Under the pieces are notes generated by a model, which saw nothing but the letters and a program-made list of their open reading frames with translations, ran no database searches and was not told the DNA's origin. From contig JBARZY010000044.1 of NCBI GenBank assembly GCA_049650345.1, forward strand, positions 78,077 to 142,076: a DNA stretch of 64,000 nt, in the 5' to 3' direction. Below are positions 28,287 through 37,458 of this stretch, one piece after another. Both the position numbers and the translations under genes were made by a program. This DNA is from Glaciecola sp049650345 (GTDB lineage Bacteria; Pseudomonadota; Gammaproteobacteria; Enterobacterales; Alteromonadaceae). The first letter of the stretch is position 1; each line of letters starts with the position of its first letter.

Positions 28287-28682
28287 ATGACAAACAAGAA
28301 TATTAGTAAAAACACCACGGGGTGGCGTCGTTTACCTCGGGCCACTTATTGTTCGTTACAGGGCTATAAGGCGGCGTGGCAATTTGAGTCAGGCTTTCGG
28401 CAGTATTGCATATTGTCGCTGTTGTTAGCGCCTTTTAGCGTGTTTATATCAAGTTCAACTACGCAGTGTTTGCTATTGATCAGTAGTTTGGTTTTATTAC
28501 TACTGGCAGAAATTGTTAATTCAGCTATTGAGGCGGTTGCTGATGCAGTAAGTCAAGAATATAACGAGCTTATTGGCCGCGCAAAAGATTTGGGATCTGC
28601 TGCGGTGTTTACCGCTTTGCTACTCGTTATATTGATATGGGCAGTGGCAATATATGAATACGTAAGCGTATTACTCCCTTAA
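28287..28682 (+). CDS. dgkA: Diacylglycerol kinase (small integral membrane type)
   Basis: Phosphorylates diacylglycerol to phosphatidic acid in the inner membrane, recycling lipid from osmoregulated glucan or LPS modification. Three membrane helices with the signature LLAEIVNSAIEAVADAV followed by EYNELIGRAKDLGSAAVF, as in E. coli DgkA. The N-terminal amphipathic part holds ATYCSLQGYKAAWQFESGFRQ. 131 residues, slightly longer than usual. Plus strand, 41 bases after the VOC gene. Confidence 0.94.
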   Translation: MTNKNISKNTTGWRRLPRATYCSLQGYKAAWQFESGFRQYCILSLLLAPFSVFISSSTTQCLLLISSLVLLLLAEIVNSAIEAVADAVSQEYNELIGRAKDLGSAAVFTALLLVILIWAVAIYEYVSVLLP

Positions 28683-28757
28683 ACTAATCACAAAATTACG
28701 TTGATAAGAAATCGCAATCAACCATAAAAACGACATTCTTATATTATTTGCCTACGC

Positions 28758-30131
28758 CTAGATTAGTAAGATACTCAGCCCTATGTAAGCAACGATGGTA
28801 ACAGCACCAGTGAATAATGCATAAGGTAACTGGGTTTTAACGTGCGTTAGCAAATCAACACCTGCAGCTAATGAGGCCACAGCCGTGGTATCCGATATAG
28901 GCGAGCAATGATCGCCAAAAATACCGCCCCCCAATATCGCTGCGAGCACTAATTCAGGCGGTATACCTAAGCTAGTGACCAAGGGCATGCCAATAGGGAT
29001 TAATATTGCAAAGGTACCCCAAGACGTTCCCGTGGTAAATGACATAATGGCTCCCGCAATAAATAATGCCGGTACGACGAATATAACAGGCAAGTAAGTA
29101 CCTACTAATCCAGAAACAAATAATCCAGTGCCAAGCTCTTTTAAGCTATTACCCAACGCTATCGACAACATCACAATTGCTACCAAAGGCAGCAATTCAG
29201 CCATACCTGAGAACCCTAGTTTAAAGGTGTTTTGGGTATTACTCTTTTTGCTAATAACCAACAAGGCAAAACCTACCACACAGGCTAAAAAGGTGGCATA
29301 CAATACCGACTTGCTGCCGCTACCTTCACTTAGCTGCCCGTTTCCTGTGTAATACATAAAGCCGAACATCCCTACAATCATCACGCCTAGTGGCAACAAC
29401 ATATAGCGGGATTTGCTAGGTGGCGGGACCTTTATGTGACCGTCGATACGTTCAAGTTTTTGCTCGGCTATGGCCATTGGCCCGTGCAATTTATCGCTAA
29501 TAATAGTGTAGGCTACAATTATTAAGGTTAACCATGCATAAATGTTGTAAGGAATGGTGCTCCATAGCACCATTAATGGGTTGCTTGCTAATTCATAATT
29601 ACTAATAAGCCCAAGTACATAAGCGCCCCAGCCATTTAATAAAATTAATATACACACCGGTGCACAGGTACTGTCAATAATATAAGCTAAGCGAGCACGG
29701 CTCATCTTAAATTTGTCGAATAGCCCTCTTGCCATAATACCTGAGGTTAGCACGCTTAAGTTTGACTCAATAAAAATAGCCATGCCGGTTAGCATGGTTA
29801 TACCACTTGCTCTGCGTTTTGTTTTAGCAATGCCCGAGTCGACCAGTTTATTCACAAAAGCGGCCACACCGCCTGACTCCCGCATAAATGCTAAAAGCGC
29901 CCCCACCAGTAATGAAAATAACAAGATACGGGAAGTACCTGCACTACTAATGGTCGATATCATGCGTTCAATGGTGTTAATTGGCGTCAGTAAAATGCTG
30001 TTAGACGTATCACCTAACAGCAACAAGGCTTCGGCGCTTACAATGGCTAATAACAATGCCAAAATCACTTCTTTTTTCCATAACACTACTGCTATGGCAA
30101 CTGCTGGCGGTATTACTGTTAACCAATCCAA
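28758..30131 (-). CDS. NhaC family Na+/H+ antiporter-like transporter
   Basis: Polytopic membrane protein of 457 residues with about 11-12 helices. The NhaC signature ILGGGIFGDHCSPISDTT lies near residue 410, and FTTGTSWGTFAILIPIGMP precedes it. NhaC members include true sodium/proton antiporters and organic-acid exchangers such as the malate/lactate antiporter MleN, so the substrate is open. It lies 11 bases downstream of the amidase/PBP-like gene on the same strand and is probably the last gene of the symporter-murQ-amidase operon. Confidence 0.85.
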   Translation of the reverse strand: MDWLTVIPPAVAIAVVLWKKEVILALLLAIVSAEALLLLGDTSNSILLTPINTIERMISTISSAGTSRILLFSLLVGALLAFMRESGGVAAFVNKLVDSGIAKTKRRASGITMLTGMAIFIESNLSVLTSGIMARGLFDKFKMSRARLAYIIDSTCAPVCILILLNGWGAYVLGLISNYELASNPLMVLWSTIPYNIYAWLTLIIVAYTIISDKLHGPMAIAEQKLERIDGHIKVPPPSKSRYMLLPLGVMIVGMFGFMYYTGNGQLSEGSGSKSVLYATFLACVVGFALLVISKKSNTQNTFKLGFSGMAELLPLVAIVMLSIALGNSLKELGTGLFVSGLVGTYLPVIFVVPALFIAGAIMSFTTGTSWGTFAILIPIGMPLVTSLGIPPELVLAAILGGGIFGDHCSPISDTTAVASLAAGVDLLTHVKTQLPYALFTGAVTIVAYIGLSILLI

Positions 30132-30142
30132 GCGCTACTCCT

Positions 30143-32611
30143 TTATTTTTTTGCCAATATGGCTTCGTATATTAGGGTCATTATGTTGCCGTAGTTGGCC
30201 ATTGCGTATTGATCAGCCGCAAACTGATTTCCCTGATCAGATGACAATGCCTCTGAGTGTTGTTTGTTTGTGAGGTATATAATGGCTAAGTCTAGTTCAG
30301 GATCGATAACCGTGGCAACGCCCGTATCACCGGTTAAGCCATATGCTTGTGGGCTGGCATACGGGCCAAAATGCCACTGCGTATTGTTGGTCGCTAGTCG
30401 CCAGCCCAGTCCTATTGAATCTTTTACAAACTCAGGATGAACAAAGCGTTGTAAGGTCTGCGGGGTAAACAAATGCGTGTCACCGTAGCCGCCACCATTC
30501 AGCAACAGTTGTGCTAAAACACCCAGATCGTATGCGTTTGAAAATAAACCTGCGTGCCCTGATACCTCTTGCATTGAATAAAAGGCTAATTCATCGTGGA
30601 CTTCACCTTGCAGCACGTGTTTTCTTACATTGTCGAACATCACTGTACCGCCACGGGTATTACCCTGTATCTCAGTTGCAGCAAATTGTGTCGCCTCATA
30701 GCCTTTTTGCAATGGCTTAAATGCACTGTGTGTAAGCTTTAACGGGGCAAAAATTTGGTTTTCAACAAACTCATCCAAAGGCATTTGCGTAATGCGCTCA
30801 ACTAACAAGCCCAATATTAAAAAGTTGGTGTCAGAGTAGGCTTGGTCCGCTCTTCTAGGACCAGAAAGCGGTAATTTTTTTAGCACAATATTTTGCGTGA
30901 GGGGTTTTTCTTGAGAATACAAGGTATCGCCAAATACAGGATTGGGCTTGAATATCTCTATATTGTTGCTGTAGCCAGACGCGTGTGTGAGTAAATCGGC
31001 AATAGTACGGGTGTCGCGGCCATCGCCATTATATTCAGTTAAATAGGCTGAAATAGGCGAGTCTAAGGCAAGTTTACCTTGGTCCACCAACATCATGATG
31101 GCTAAAGTAGTGGCAAACACCTTAGTTTTTGCCGATAAATCAAACGCTGTGTCTACTTGCATTGCCTGTGGTTCGGCTAATGCCTTGGCGTCATCGTTGT
31201 ATTTACGTGCATAACCATACGCGCTTTGCTTAACCACTTGTCCTTTATGAATTACCATTACACTAGCGCCAGGAAAGCCATTACTTATGTCATTTTTTAT
31301 CAGTGCATCGAGCTGACTAAAATCGTAGGCCGGTTTTTTATGCAAAGTAGGATAGGTAAGACCAATTTTTAGTAAGGCATTATCGTCACCTTCTAAATTA
31401 GCAACGCGCAAACTGTTTATGCCATTTTGCGTTCGCTTTGCAATACTATACACAACTGACTTTTGTTGGTCCCAGCGCTCGCTTAAATTGAGTTTTTGCT
31501 CGTTAATAAAAATATCAGCATGACGAATATGCTGTGCGTTAATGATAATGTTACCGCTATTGGCTTTACCCACAAATTTAACGCGTTGGTTTTGGTACAG
31601 ATTATTGGCAACTTGAGGCACAAAGGTAAACGCCAGTTGATGCCCTTGTCGAGTATGTTCGGGTAACTCTTGCTGGGATTGATGATATTGCGCTATGAGT
31701 TGTTCGGCTTGTTTACTGAAATACTTTTCTAATAATGCAAATAAGGTAGCGGCAGTACTTGCATCGGCTTGGTAATTGACTTGCCATGGTATAAAGTGCA
31801 TTTGAAACGCGCCTATCACGTCTTGCGTTTGCTTATCGAGCACGCCGGTTTGTGCAATCTTGTAGCCATAGACATTGAGTGCCCGCTGTAATAGACCAAT
31901 GCTGGGGGCTTGGGCATCAAAGTACTGCCAGTATTTACCCACGGTTTGTTTGTCGTACCACGCGCCAACACCTGCTTCGTAGAGCTTTTGCCAAGGAAAC
32001 CGCGGGCCGGGGTCGTTTTTACGCGAGGGCGCGATATCAGAATGTCCCACTACCGCAGTAGGAGAGATGTCTGGGTTACGCGCTAATATGCCTTTGCTGA
32101 GCTCAATTAATAAGGCAATTTGTTCGTCTTCAAAGTCGGGGTAAATACAACTGGCTTTGGGCTTAATAAATCCTGGCGGGACGTCGCGCTCAAAACACTC
32201 TGGTGTATTTACTATTTCAATACCAATAGAAGAATCATTGAGCCCATTGCGACCTTGCCAATAACTCACTCCGGCATGCCAGGCGCGTTCTGTTTCATCA
32301 ACTAATTGCAATACTCGCAAAGAATCGTGCGGGTAGGTGTCGTCGTTTAGTTTGGGAATAAGGTAATGTGAACTCACGCCGCCACCTTCACTGACTAAAA
32401 AATCAATAGAGCGGGCATAATTTACGGCGGTAAAATGCATTACCAATGATTTTACTCGATAACTGGAATTGCTTGAGGGCATGTCGCTGATCTTCAGCGT
32501 AGTTTGGGTACTGGTACAACTGCTTAGCATTAAAGCGAAAACTACCACTACTACTGTTTTAAGGCTTGTGAGTAATTTCAAGGTGTTAGTAGCCATGTTT
32601 GTGTGAAGCAT
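30143..32611 (-). CDS. Lipoprotein fusing an AmiD-type muramoyl amidase to a PBP/beta-lactamase-like domain
   Basis: An 822-residue two-enzyme fusion. Signal peptide with lipobox LSSC (Cys32), so probably an outer-membrane lipoprotein. Residues about 50-220 are an Amidase_2 (AmiD/AmpD) domain with zinc and catalytic residues in VMHFTAVNY, AWHAGVSYW, SIGIEIVN and GHSDIAPSRKNDPGP. A peptidoglycan-binding-like helical segment (GLLQRALNVYGYKI) follows, then a linker domain. From about 435 to the end is a class C beta-lactamase/YfeW-like fold. There the expected SxxK box reads FDLSAKTKVFAT (Ser shifted one place, Ala at the nucleophile position), the second motif is YSDTNF and the third is GLTGDTG instead of HTG or KTG. 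The amidase half looks active; the second half looks altered or inactive. It overlaps murQ (TAATG). Confidence 0.85.
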   Translation of the reverse strand: MLHTNMATNTLKLLTSLKTVVVVVFALMLSSCTSTQTTLKISDMPSSNSSYRVKSLVMHFTAVNYARSIDFLVSEGGGVSSHYLIPKLNDDTYPHDSLRVLQLVDETERAWHAGVSYWQGRNGLNDSSIGIEIVNTPECFERDVPPGFIKPKASCIYPDFEDEQIALLIELSKGILARNPDISPTAVVGHSDIAPSRKNDPGPRFPWQKLYEAGVGAWYDKQTVGKYWQYFDAQAPSIGLLQRALNVYGYKIAQTGVLDKQTQDVIGAFQMHFIPWQVNYQADASTAATLFALLEKYFSKQAEQLIAQYHQSQQELPEHTRQGHQLAFTFVPQVANNLYQNQRVKFVGKANSGNIIINAQHIRHADIFINEQKLNLSERWDQQKSVVYSIAKRTQNGINSLRVANLEGDDNALLKIGLTYPTLHKKPAYDFSQLDALIKNDISNGFPGASVMVIHKGQVVKQSAYGYARKYNDDAKALAEPQAMQVDTAFDLSAKTKVFATTLAIMMLVDQGKLALDSPISAYLTEYNGDGRDTRTIADLLTHASGYSNNIEIFKPNPVFGDTLYSQEKPLTQNIVLKKLPLSGPRRADQAYSDTNFLILGLLVERITQMPLDEFVENQIFAPLKLTHSAFKPLQKGYEATQFAATEIQGNTRGGTVMFDNVRKHVLQGEVHDELAFYSMQEVSGHAGLFSNAYDLGVLAQLLLNGGGYGDTHLFTPQTLQRFVHPEFVKDSIGLGWRLATNNTQWHFGPYASPQAYGLTGDTGVATVIDPELDLAIIYLTNKQHSEALSSDQGNQFAADQYAMANYGNIMTLIYEAILAKK

Positions 32612-33534
32612 TATACATTTCCCATCGCGTTGCGCAGGTGTCCATGGTGTTCCGACAGCATAGAACTGGCTTTTTCGCTATTGGTGTTGGTAAGCAGCAT
32701 AAGTATTGCTAGCTTAGCATTGTTGTTTGCATTGAGCAGTGCTTGTTGAGCCTCAAGGTGCTGACATTGTGTTGCCTGCATAACAATACGGATTGCCCTC
32801 GCATGCAATTTTTGATTGGAAGCATTTACGTCAACCATGAGGTTCTCATACACTTTTCCCAGCTTTATCATAGTGGCAGTGCTTAGCATATTCAAAATCA
32901 ACTTTTGCGCCGTACCTGACTTCATTCGGGTAGAGCCGGTAATACACTCGGGCCCCACGTTAGCGCAAATACCCGCTTTGGCAATACTGAGTATTGGCGC
33001 ATTAGGGTTACATGCTACGCTAACGGTATTACAGCCTAGATTATCTGCATATTCTAATGCACCTATTACGTAGGGAGTACGGCCACTTGCGGCAATGCCA
33101 ACAACAGTATCTTGTGCTTGTAGATGGTGGGCGACTAAATCGTCAGCACCTTGCTGGGCGCTATCTTCTGCGCCTTCTACTGCATGGGTTAAGGCTTTAC
33201 TGCCACCAGCAATGATTCCAATTACCATCGTGTCGGGCACGCTAAACGTAGGCCGACATTCTACCGCATCGAGCACCCCTAAACGCCCACTGGTACCTGC
33301 CCCGATATATATTAGTCTTCCGCCGCTTTTAATACTGTTTACCGCAAAGTCTACAGCTTGAGTAATACTGGGCAAGGCAGCTTCAACACTGCTGGCCACC
33401 TTTTTATCTTCAGCATTAATAACACTCAACATATCGAGCGTAGATAGCGTATCAATTTGCATCGTATTGGGGTTACGGCTTTCTGAGGTCATACCGCGCA
33501 GTTCTTGGAGCATATCTGTTAGTGGCTTTGTCAT
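32611..33534 (-). CDS. murQ: N-acetylmuramic acid 6-phosphate etherase
   Basis: Cleaves the lactyl ether of MurNAc-6-phosphate to give GlcNAc-6-phosphate and D-lactate, a cytoplasmic step of cell-wall recycling. SIS-fold protein with TESRNPNTMQIDTLSTLDML at the N-terminus, YIGAGTSGRLGVLDAVECRP with the catalytic region, and GPECITGSTRMKSGTAQKLI. 307 residues, normal. The start overlaps the symporter stop and its stop overlaps the amidase start, so all three are translationally coupled. Confidence 0.96.
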   Translation of the reverse strand: MTKPLTDMLQELRGMTSESRNPNTMQIDTLSTLDMLSVINAEDKKVASSVEAALPSITQAVDFAVNSIKSGGRLIYIGAGTSGRLGVLDAVECRPTFSVPDTMVIGIIAGGSKALTHAVEGAEDSAQQGADDLVAHHLQAQDTVVGIAASGRTPYVIGALEYADNLGCNTVSVACNPNAPILSIAKAGICANVGPECITGSTRMKSGTAQKLILNMLSTATMIKLGKVYENLMVDVNASNQKLHARAIRIVMQATQCQHLEAQQALLNANNNAKLAILMLLTNTNSEKASSMLSEHHGHLRNAMGNV

Positions 33535-35135
33535 TAGTGGGCAGTCTCATTTACAGTGCTATTAGCAATACTACCGGGAGTGGTTTGTTTACCCAAGCAG
33601 CATACCAATGTTGCCACCGCAGTGCCGAGCAGTAATTGGTAGGCAAAGTTAACATCAAAACGCAGGTGTTCAGGTAAGTATAGGGTTTGGATATACGATT
33701 GCATCATAACGGGTATTAAAAAACCAACCAGCAAGGCCAATACAATTGACCATTGCGCACCGCGTTGGGTAAATAACGCGGTAAAATATACGCCTAATAG
33801 TCCACTGTAAGAGAACACCATTACACTGAGCGCAAAGGCGAGCAATGGCATATCTGAATATTGTTGCCAGTAGTAACACAAACCAGCCATTATGCTCAGT
33901 AATATCGCCACTACGCCCATACTGATGCGTCCAGCAAACACTAAATGTGCTTCACTGGGCTCTGTTTTTTTCACCAGCTTACAGTAATAACCCTTGTATA
34001 AATCTTGTACTGCCACTGACGACATACTGTTTAAGCCAGAGTTTAAGGTAGACAAAGCGGCTGCAATAATACCTATTGTTACAATGGCTTTAATGCCGTT
34101 GGGCAAGTCGGTAAGCACGTAATACATAAAGATGGTAACGGTTTGGCCAACAAATTCGGGCGTAGGGGCGCCGTTAAGGCCGTTTTTCATTAACTCTGGA
34201 CGTTGATAGTACACATATAACAATAAGCCAATACACACAAAAATTAAGACTACAGGAATGCCCATTAAAATAGAGCTGACTAAGGCTTTTGTGGCGCTTT
34301 TAGCATCTTTACAAGTAAGCATGCGTTGGGTCACGTCTTGGTCAAGTCCGAAGGCGGCAATATTAAGTAACACAAAGCCAGTCATTATAGACCAAAAACT
34401 AAACACATTGGCTGAACTGACATCAGCATTAAAGTTAAGCAAGGTGAGTTTAGAGGGGGCATCGTTTCCAGGATTTGCGAGCACCTCTATGATTTGATTT
34501 AGGTCGGCAGGAATACTCATTAATAAGTAGCCTAACACCAACAACGCTGCAGACACATACACCATAGCTTGAATCACATCGCTGTAAATTACGCTTTTTA
34601 TACCGCCATACATAGTGTACGCAAAACCAATGGTGGCAATCAGCACTATTGACAACATTACATTGCCTGCGTCGATGTTGCCAAACAATATCATTGCCAC
34701 CGCAATGGCTGCCATATACAAGCGAGCGCCACTGGCAAACAAGCGGCCAAGCAAATACACAGTACCCGCTTGATATTTTGCGTTAGCACCAAAGCGCTGT
34801 GCTAAAAGTTCATATACAGTAAATACCTTATGTTGATAAAACTTGGGCATTAAAAAATATGAAACAAATAGCGCAGCCACAAAGCCCGCAATGTTGGTTG
34901 CTAAATAAGTAAGATCGCCGCGATAGCCTTGGTCAGGGCCACCTAAAAAAGTAGCCGCAGATTGCGAGGTGGCAAGTACTGATATTCCCACTAACCAAAT
35001 GGGCATTTGGTTTTTCGCTAAAAAATAGTCTTTACTTGATTGCGCTTTGGTATTAAACCAAATGCCAGTAACTAGCAATACTAAACCGTAGACCGCAAAT
35101 ATTGACCAATCTAATGCTGAAAACTGATCGATCAT
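33534..35135 (-). CDS. Solute:sodium symporter family transporter, probably for cell-wall sugars
   Basis: SSS-family membrane transporter of 533 residues with about 13 hydrophobic helices, starting FSALDWSIFAVYGLVLLVTGIWF. Family features include SVLATSQSAATFLGGP and the ALSTLNSGLNSMSSVAVQDLY sodium-site helix. Relatives carry sugars, sialic acid or amino acids. As the first gene of the operon with murQ and an amidase it may import MurNAc, anhydro-MurNAc or muropeptide sugar; that substrate is inferred from neighbours only. Divergent from alr. Confidence 0.88.
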   Translation of the reverse strand: MIDQFSALDWSIFAVYGLVLLVTGIWFNTKAQSSKDYFLAKNQMPIWLVGISVLATSQSAATFLGGPDQGYRGDLTYLATNIAGFVAALFVSYFLMPKFYQHKVFTVYELLAQRFGANAKYQAGTVYLLGRLFASGARLYMAAIAVAMILFGNIDAGNVMLSIVLIATIGFAYTMYGGIKSVIYSDVIQAMVYVSAALLVLGYLLMSIPADLNQIIEVLANPGNDAPSKLTLLNFNADVSSANVFSFWSIMTGFVLLNIAAFGLDQDVTQRMLTCKDAKSATKALVSSILMGIPVVLIFVCIGLLLYVYYQRPELMKNGLNGAPTPEFVGQTVTIFMYYVLTDLPNGIKAIVTIGIIAAALSTLNSGLNSMSSVAVQDLYKGYYCKLVKKTEPSEAHLVFAGRISMGVVAILLSIMAGLCYYWQQYSDMPLLAFALSVMVFSYSGLLGVYFTALFTQRGAQWSIVLALLVGFLIPVMMQSYIQTLYLPEHLRFDVNFAYQLLLGTAVATLVCCLGKQTTPGSIANSTVNETAH

Positions 35136-35411
35136 CGTGACGGTCTCGCACTGGCTTGCATCGTATTATAGCTGGTGTTTGCATAACATGTGCAACACAT
35201 CTTAAGGTACATGGTGAAGTCCTTATTTATTGTTATTCTACATTGACTAAACCCGCGGTATTAGGCTGCATACCGTGCGTGAATGACTCAATTTATATGT
35301 GCTTTTGCTTAGTTTACGTTTATGCGACTAATTTTTATAGCAAATATAGATGAAAAAGCTATTTTTCTGGCTTACACTTGCAGCCCACAAACGCTGATAG
35401 GACTAACTCGG

Positions 35412-36488
35412 GTGAGCCGGCCAACGCTTGCGCTAATTGATTTAGCGGCATTAACACAAAATTTATCTGATTTGATTGCGGTAAATCGCAATAGTAAAAT
35501 TGTGTCTGTGGTAAAAGCGGATGCGTATGGTAATGGCGCAGTTCCTGTTGCTAGGGCTATTCAGCAACAATCTGATATATTGGCTGTGGCCTTTATTGAC
35601 GAGGCGCTAGCGCTAGTAGACAGTGGAATCACTAAACCCATACTGGTTTTGCAGGGGCCGCATACCGAGGATGATTTTGCACGTGGCGCACACGCTGATA
35701 TCATTTGGATGATGCATTCACAATGGCAACTTGATGCTTACCACGCATATGTTCATACCCAATCTACTTACCCCAAAGCGTGGTTTAAATTTGATACCGG
35801 CATGCACAGATTGGGTTTGCCGTGTGACCGTTTTAGCGAAATTTTATCTGCAAACCAAGCCTTGATTAACGAGCATACCGTTATTGTAAGTCATTTAGCG
35901 TGCGCCGATGAACCTGAACAAGACCATGCTAATCATCAAATTTCTCGTTTTTTACAGCTTGCTAAGCAATCAGGATTACCTTTGTGTATTGCTAATTCAG
36001 CGGCAGCGATGCGCTTTGAACAGGCGCGACAAGATTATGTCAGAATTGGGATTGCGATGTATGGGGCAACGCCGTTCCAAGTATTTGATAACCCAATGCA
36101 ACTTCGTCCTGTGATGCAACTTAATTCAGAAATTATTGCCTTACGTACAATTCCTGCCGGTGACACCGTGGGATATGGTGCAACTTGGCAAGCAACACAA
36201 CAAACGGTAATAGCGACTGTTGCCCTAGGTTATGCAGATGGGTATCCTCGTCATGCGCCTATTGGCACACCAGCGTGGTGCAACAACCAGCGTATTCATT
36301 TGGTGGGTCGTGTATCTATGGATATGCTCACGTTTGACGTGAGCCATTTAGCAGAACCTAAAATAGGCGATATGGTGCAACTTTGGGGTGACAAACTCCC
36401 CATAAATGAAGTGGCAGAGCACGTTGGTACCATTGGTTACGAATTAATGACGCGAGTATCAGCTAGAGTACCGCGAGCATACACATAA
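35412..36488 (+). CDS. alr: Alanine racemase
   Basis: PLP enzyme interconverting L- and D-alanine for peptidoglycan. The PLP lysine is in VVKADAYGNG near residue 39; the barrel ends with GYADGYPRHAP and the catalytic tyrosine lies in GDTVGYGATW. The frame is open back to an ATG at 35322, but family N-termini begin near SRPTLALIDL. A GTG at 35412 with TAGGA about nine bases ahead gives 358 residues, matching E. coli Alr (359). Divergent from the symporter-murQ unit and followed by a sugar kinase gene. Confidence 0.92.
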   Translation: MSRPTLALIDLAALTQNLSDLIAVNRNSKIVSVVKADAYGNGAVPVARAIQQQSDILAVAFIDEALALVDSGITKPILVLQGPHTEDDFARGAHADIIWMMHSQWQLDAYHAYVHTQSTYPKAWFKFDTGMHRLGLPCDRFSEILSANQALINEHTVIVSHLACADEPEQDHANHQISRFLQLAKQSGLPLCIANSAAAMRFEQARQDYVRIGIAMYGATPFQVFDNPMQLRPVMQLNSEIIALRTIPAGDTVGYGATWQATQQTVIATVALGYADGYPRHAPIGTPAWCNNQRIHLVGRVSMDMLTFDVSHLAEPKIGDMVQLWGDKLPINEVAEHVGTIGYELMTRVSARVPRAYT

Positions 36489-36546
36489 GATGACAAATGC
36501 ACTACTATAGTAAAAACATATATACATATAGCGCACGGAGCGAGCC

Positions 36547-37437
36547 ATGAGTAAGTGGATTATTGGGGTAGATGCCGGTGGCACCAAGTGTAAGGCAAGT
36601 TTGTTTAATGCCGCGGGTGACGAAATAGCCTCATCTACCACTGGGCCGGCTAATTTATTTAGTGACTTTCAAGGGGCTATAGCCTCTATTATGCTGGCAT
36701 GCGAGCAAGTTTTGCTGGCAAGCGGACACCATATTAAACCAGAACAATGCGCACTCAGTATTGGTGCTGCGGGCGCTAGTGTGGGTTCTGTTCAGAAAAA
36801 AATGCAAGCGTGGCAACATCCTTTTGCCAGCATGCAAATACATTCTGATCTTCACATATCGTGTATTGCCGCAAATGACACACAGCCTTGTGTAATGATA
36901 ATTGTTGGCACGGGCTCCAGTGTGGCAATTTTCAATAATAATGAGGTAGCGCAGTTTGGTGGCCATGGATTTTTATTAGGTGACGAAGCATCGGGTGCAT
37001 GGCTAGGTCGCAAAGCTGTGCAGTGGTATTTACACATGTTAGAGCAACTTATTCCCAATACTGAAAAAGTGCAAAATCATGCCCTTGAGCGTGCATTGGC
37101 AAAAGTGTTAGGCAATGATATTGATGCTATTATTGAAATGTACGGTAAAGCCAATGCCGCTACTTTTGCTTCGCTTGTTCCTACTCTATTAGCATGTCAC
37201 GAGCAAAGCGCGAATGTGCAAGAATGGGTTGAGCAGGGCGCGCGGTATTTTGCTAGCATCATTCGTCATCATGCAAACGACCTCCCCATTTTTATCGATG
37301 GTGGTTTAGCCGGCCTCTACACGCCAATATTGACCAAAATGTTAACACGTAGTGCTGGCGTACCTAAAAAGTCAGCCACTTATGGTGCATACTTGTGCGT
37401 CAACAAGTCCGAAACCTTGTCGCAGAAATTCGCCTAA
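36547..37437 (+). CDS. BadF/BadG/BcrA-type N-acetylhexosamine kinase
   Basis: ASKHA-fold ATPase of 296 residues. Phosphate-1 motif WIIGVDAGGTKCKASLF at the N-terminus and phosphate-2 IIVGTGSSVAIF; the adenosine region is FIDGGLAGLYTPIL. Relatives include eukaryotic GlcNAc kinase and clostridial MurK, which phosphorylates both MurNAc and GlcNAc. Next to murQ, symporter and amidase, a role making MurNAc-6-P for MurQ is likely but inferred. Plus strand, about 58 bases after alr and 21 before gcdH. Confidence 0.85.
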   Translation: MSKWIIGVDAGGTKCKASLFNAAGDEIASSTTGPANLFSDFQGAIASIMLACEQVLLASGHHIKPEQCALSIGAAGASVGSVQKKMQAWQHPFASMQIHSDLHISCIAANDTQPCVMIIVGTGSSVAIFNNNEVAQFGGHGFLLGDEASGAWLGRKAVQWYLHMLEQLIPNTEKVQNHALERALAKVLGNDIDAIIEMYGKANAATFASLVPTLLACHEQSANVQEWVEQGARYFASIIRHHANDLPIFIDGGLAGLYTPILTKMLTRSAGVPKKSATYGAYLCVNKSETLSQKFA

Positions 37438-37458
37438 TTTAAGCTGTTAGAGGACAAT

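Noticed and set aside
35136..35411. Promoters in the symporter/alr divergent region
   Set aside because: No convincing -35/-10 pairs by eye on either strand.
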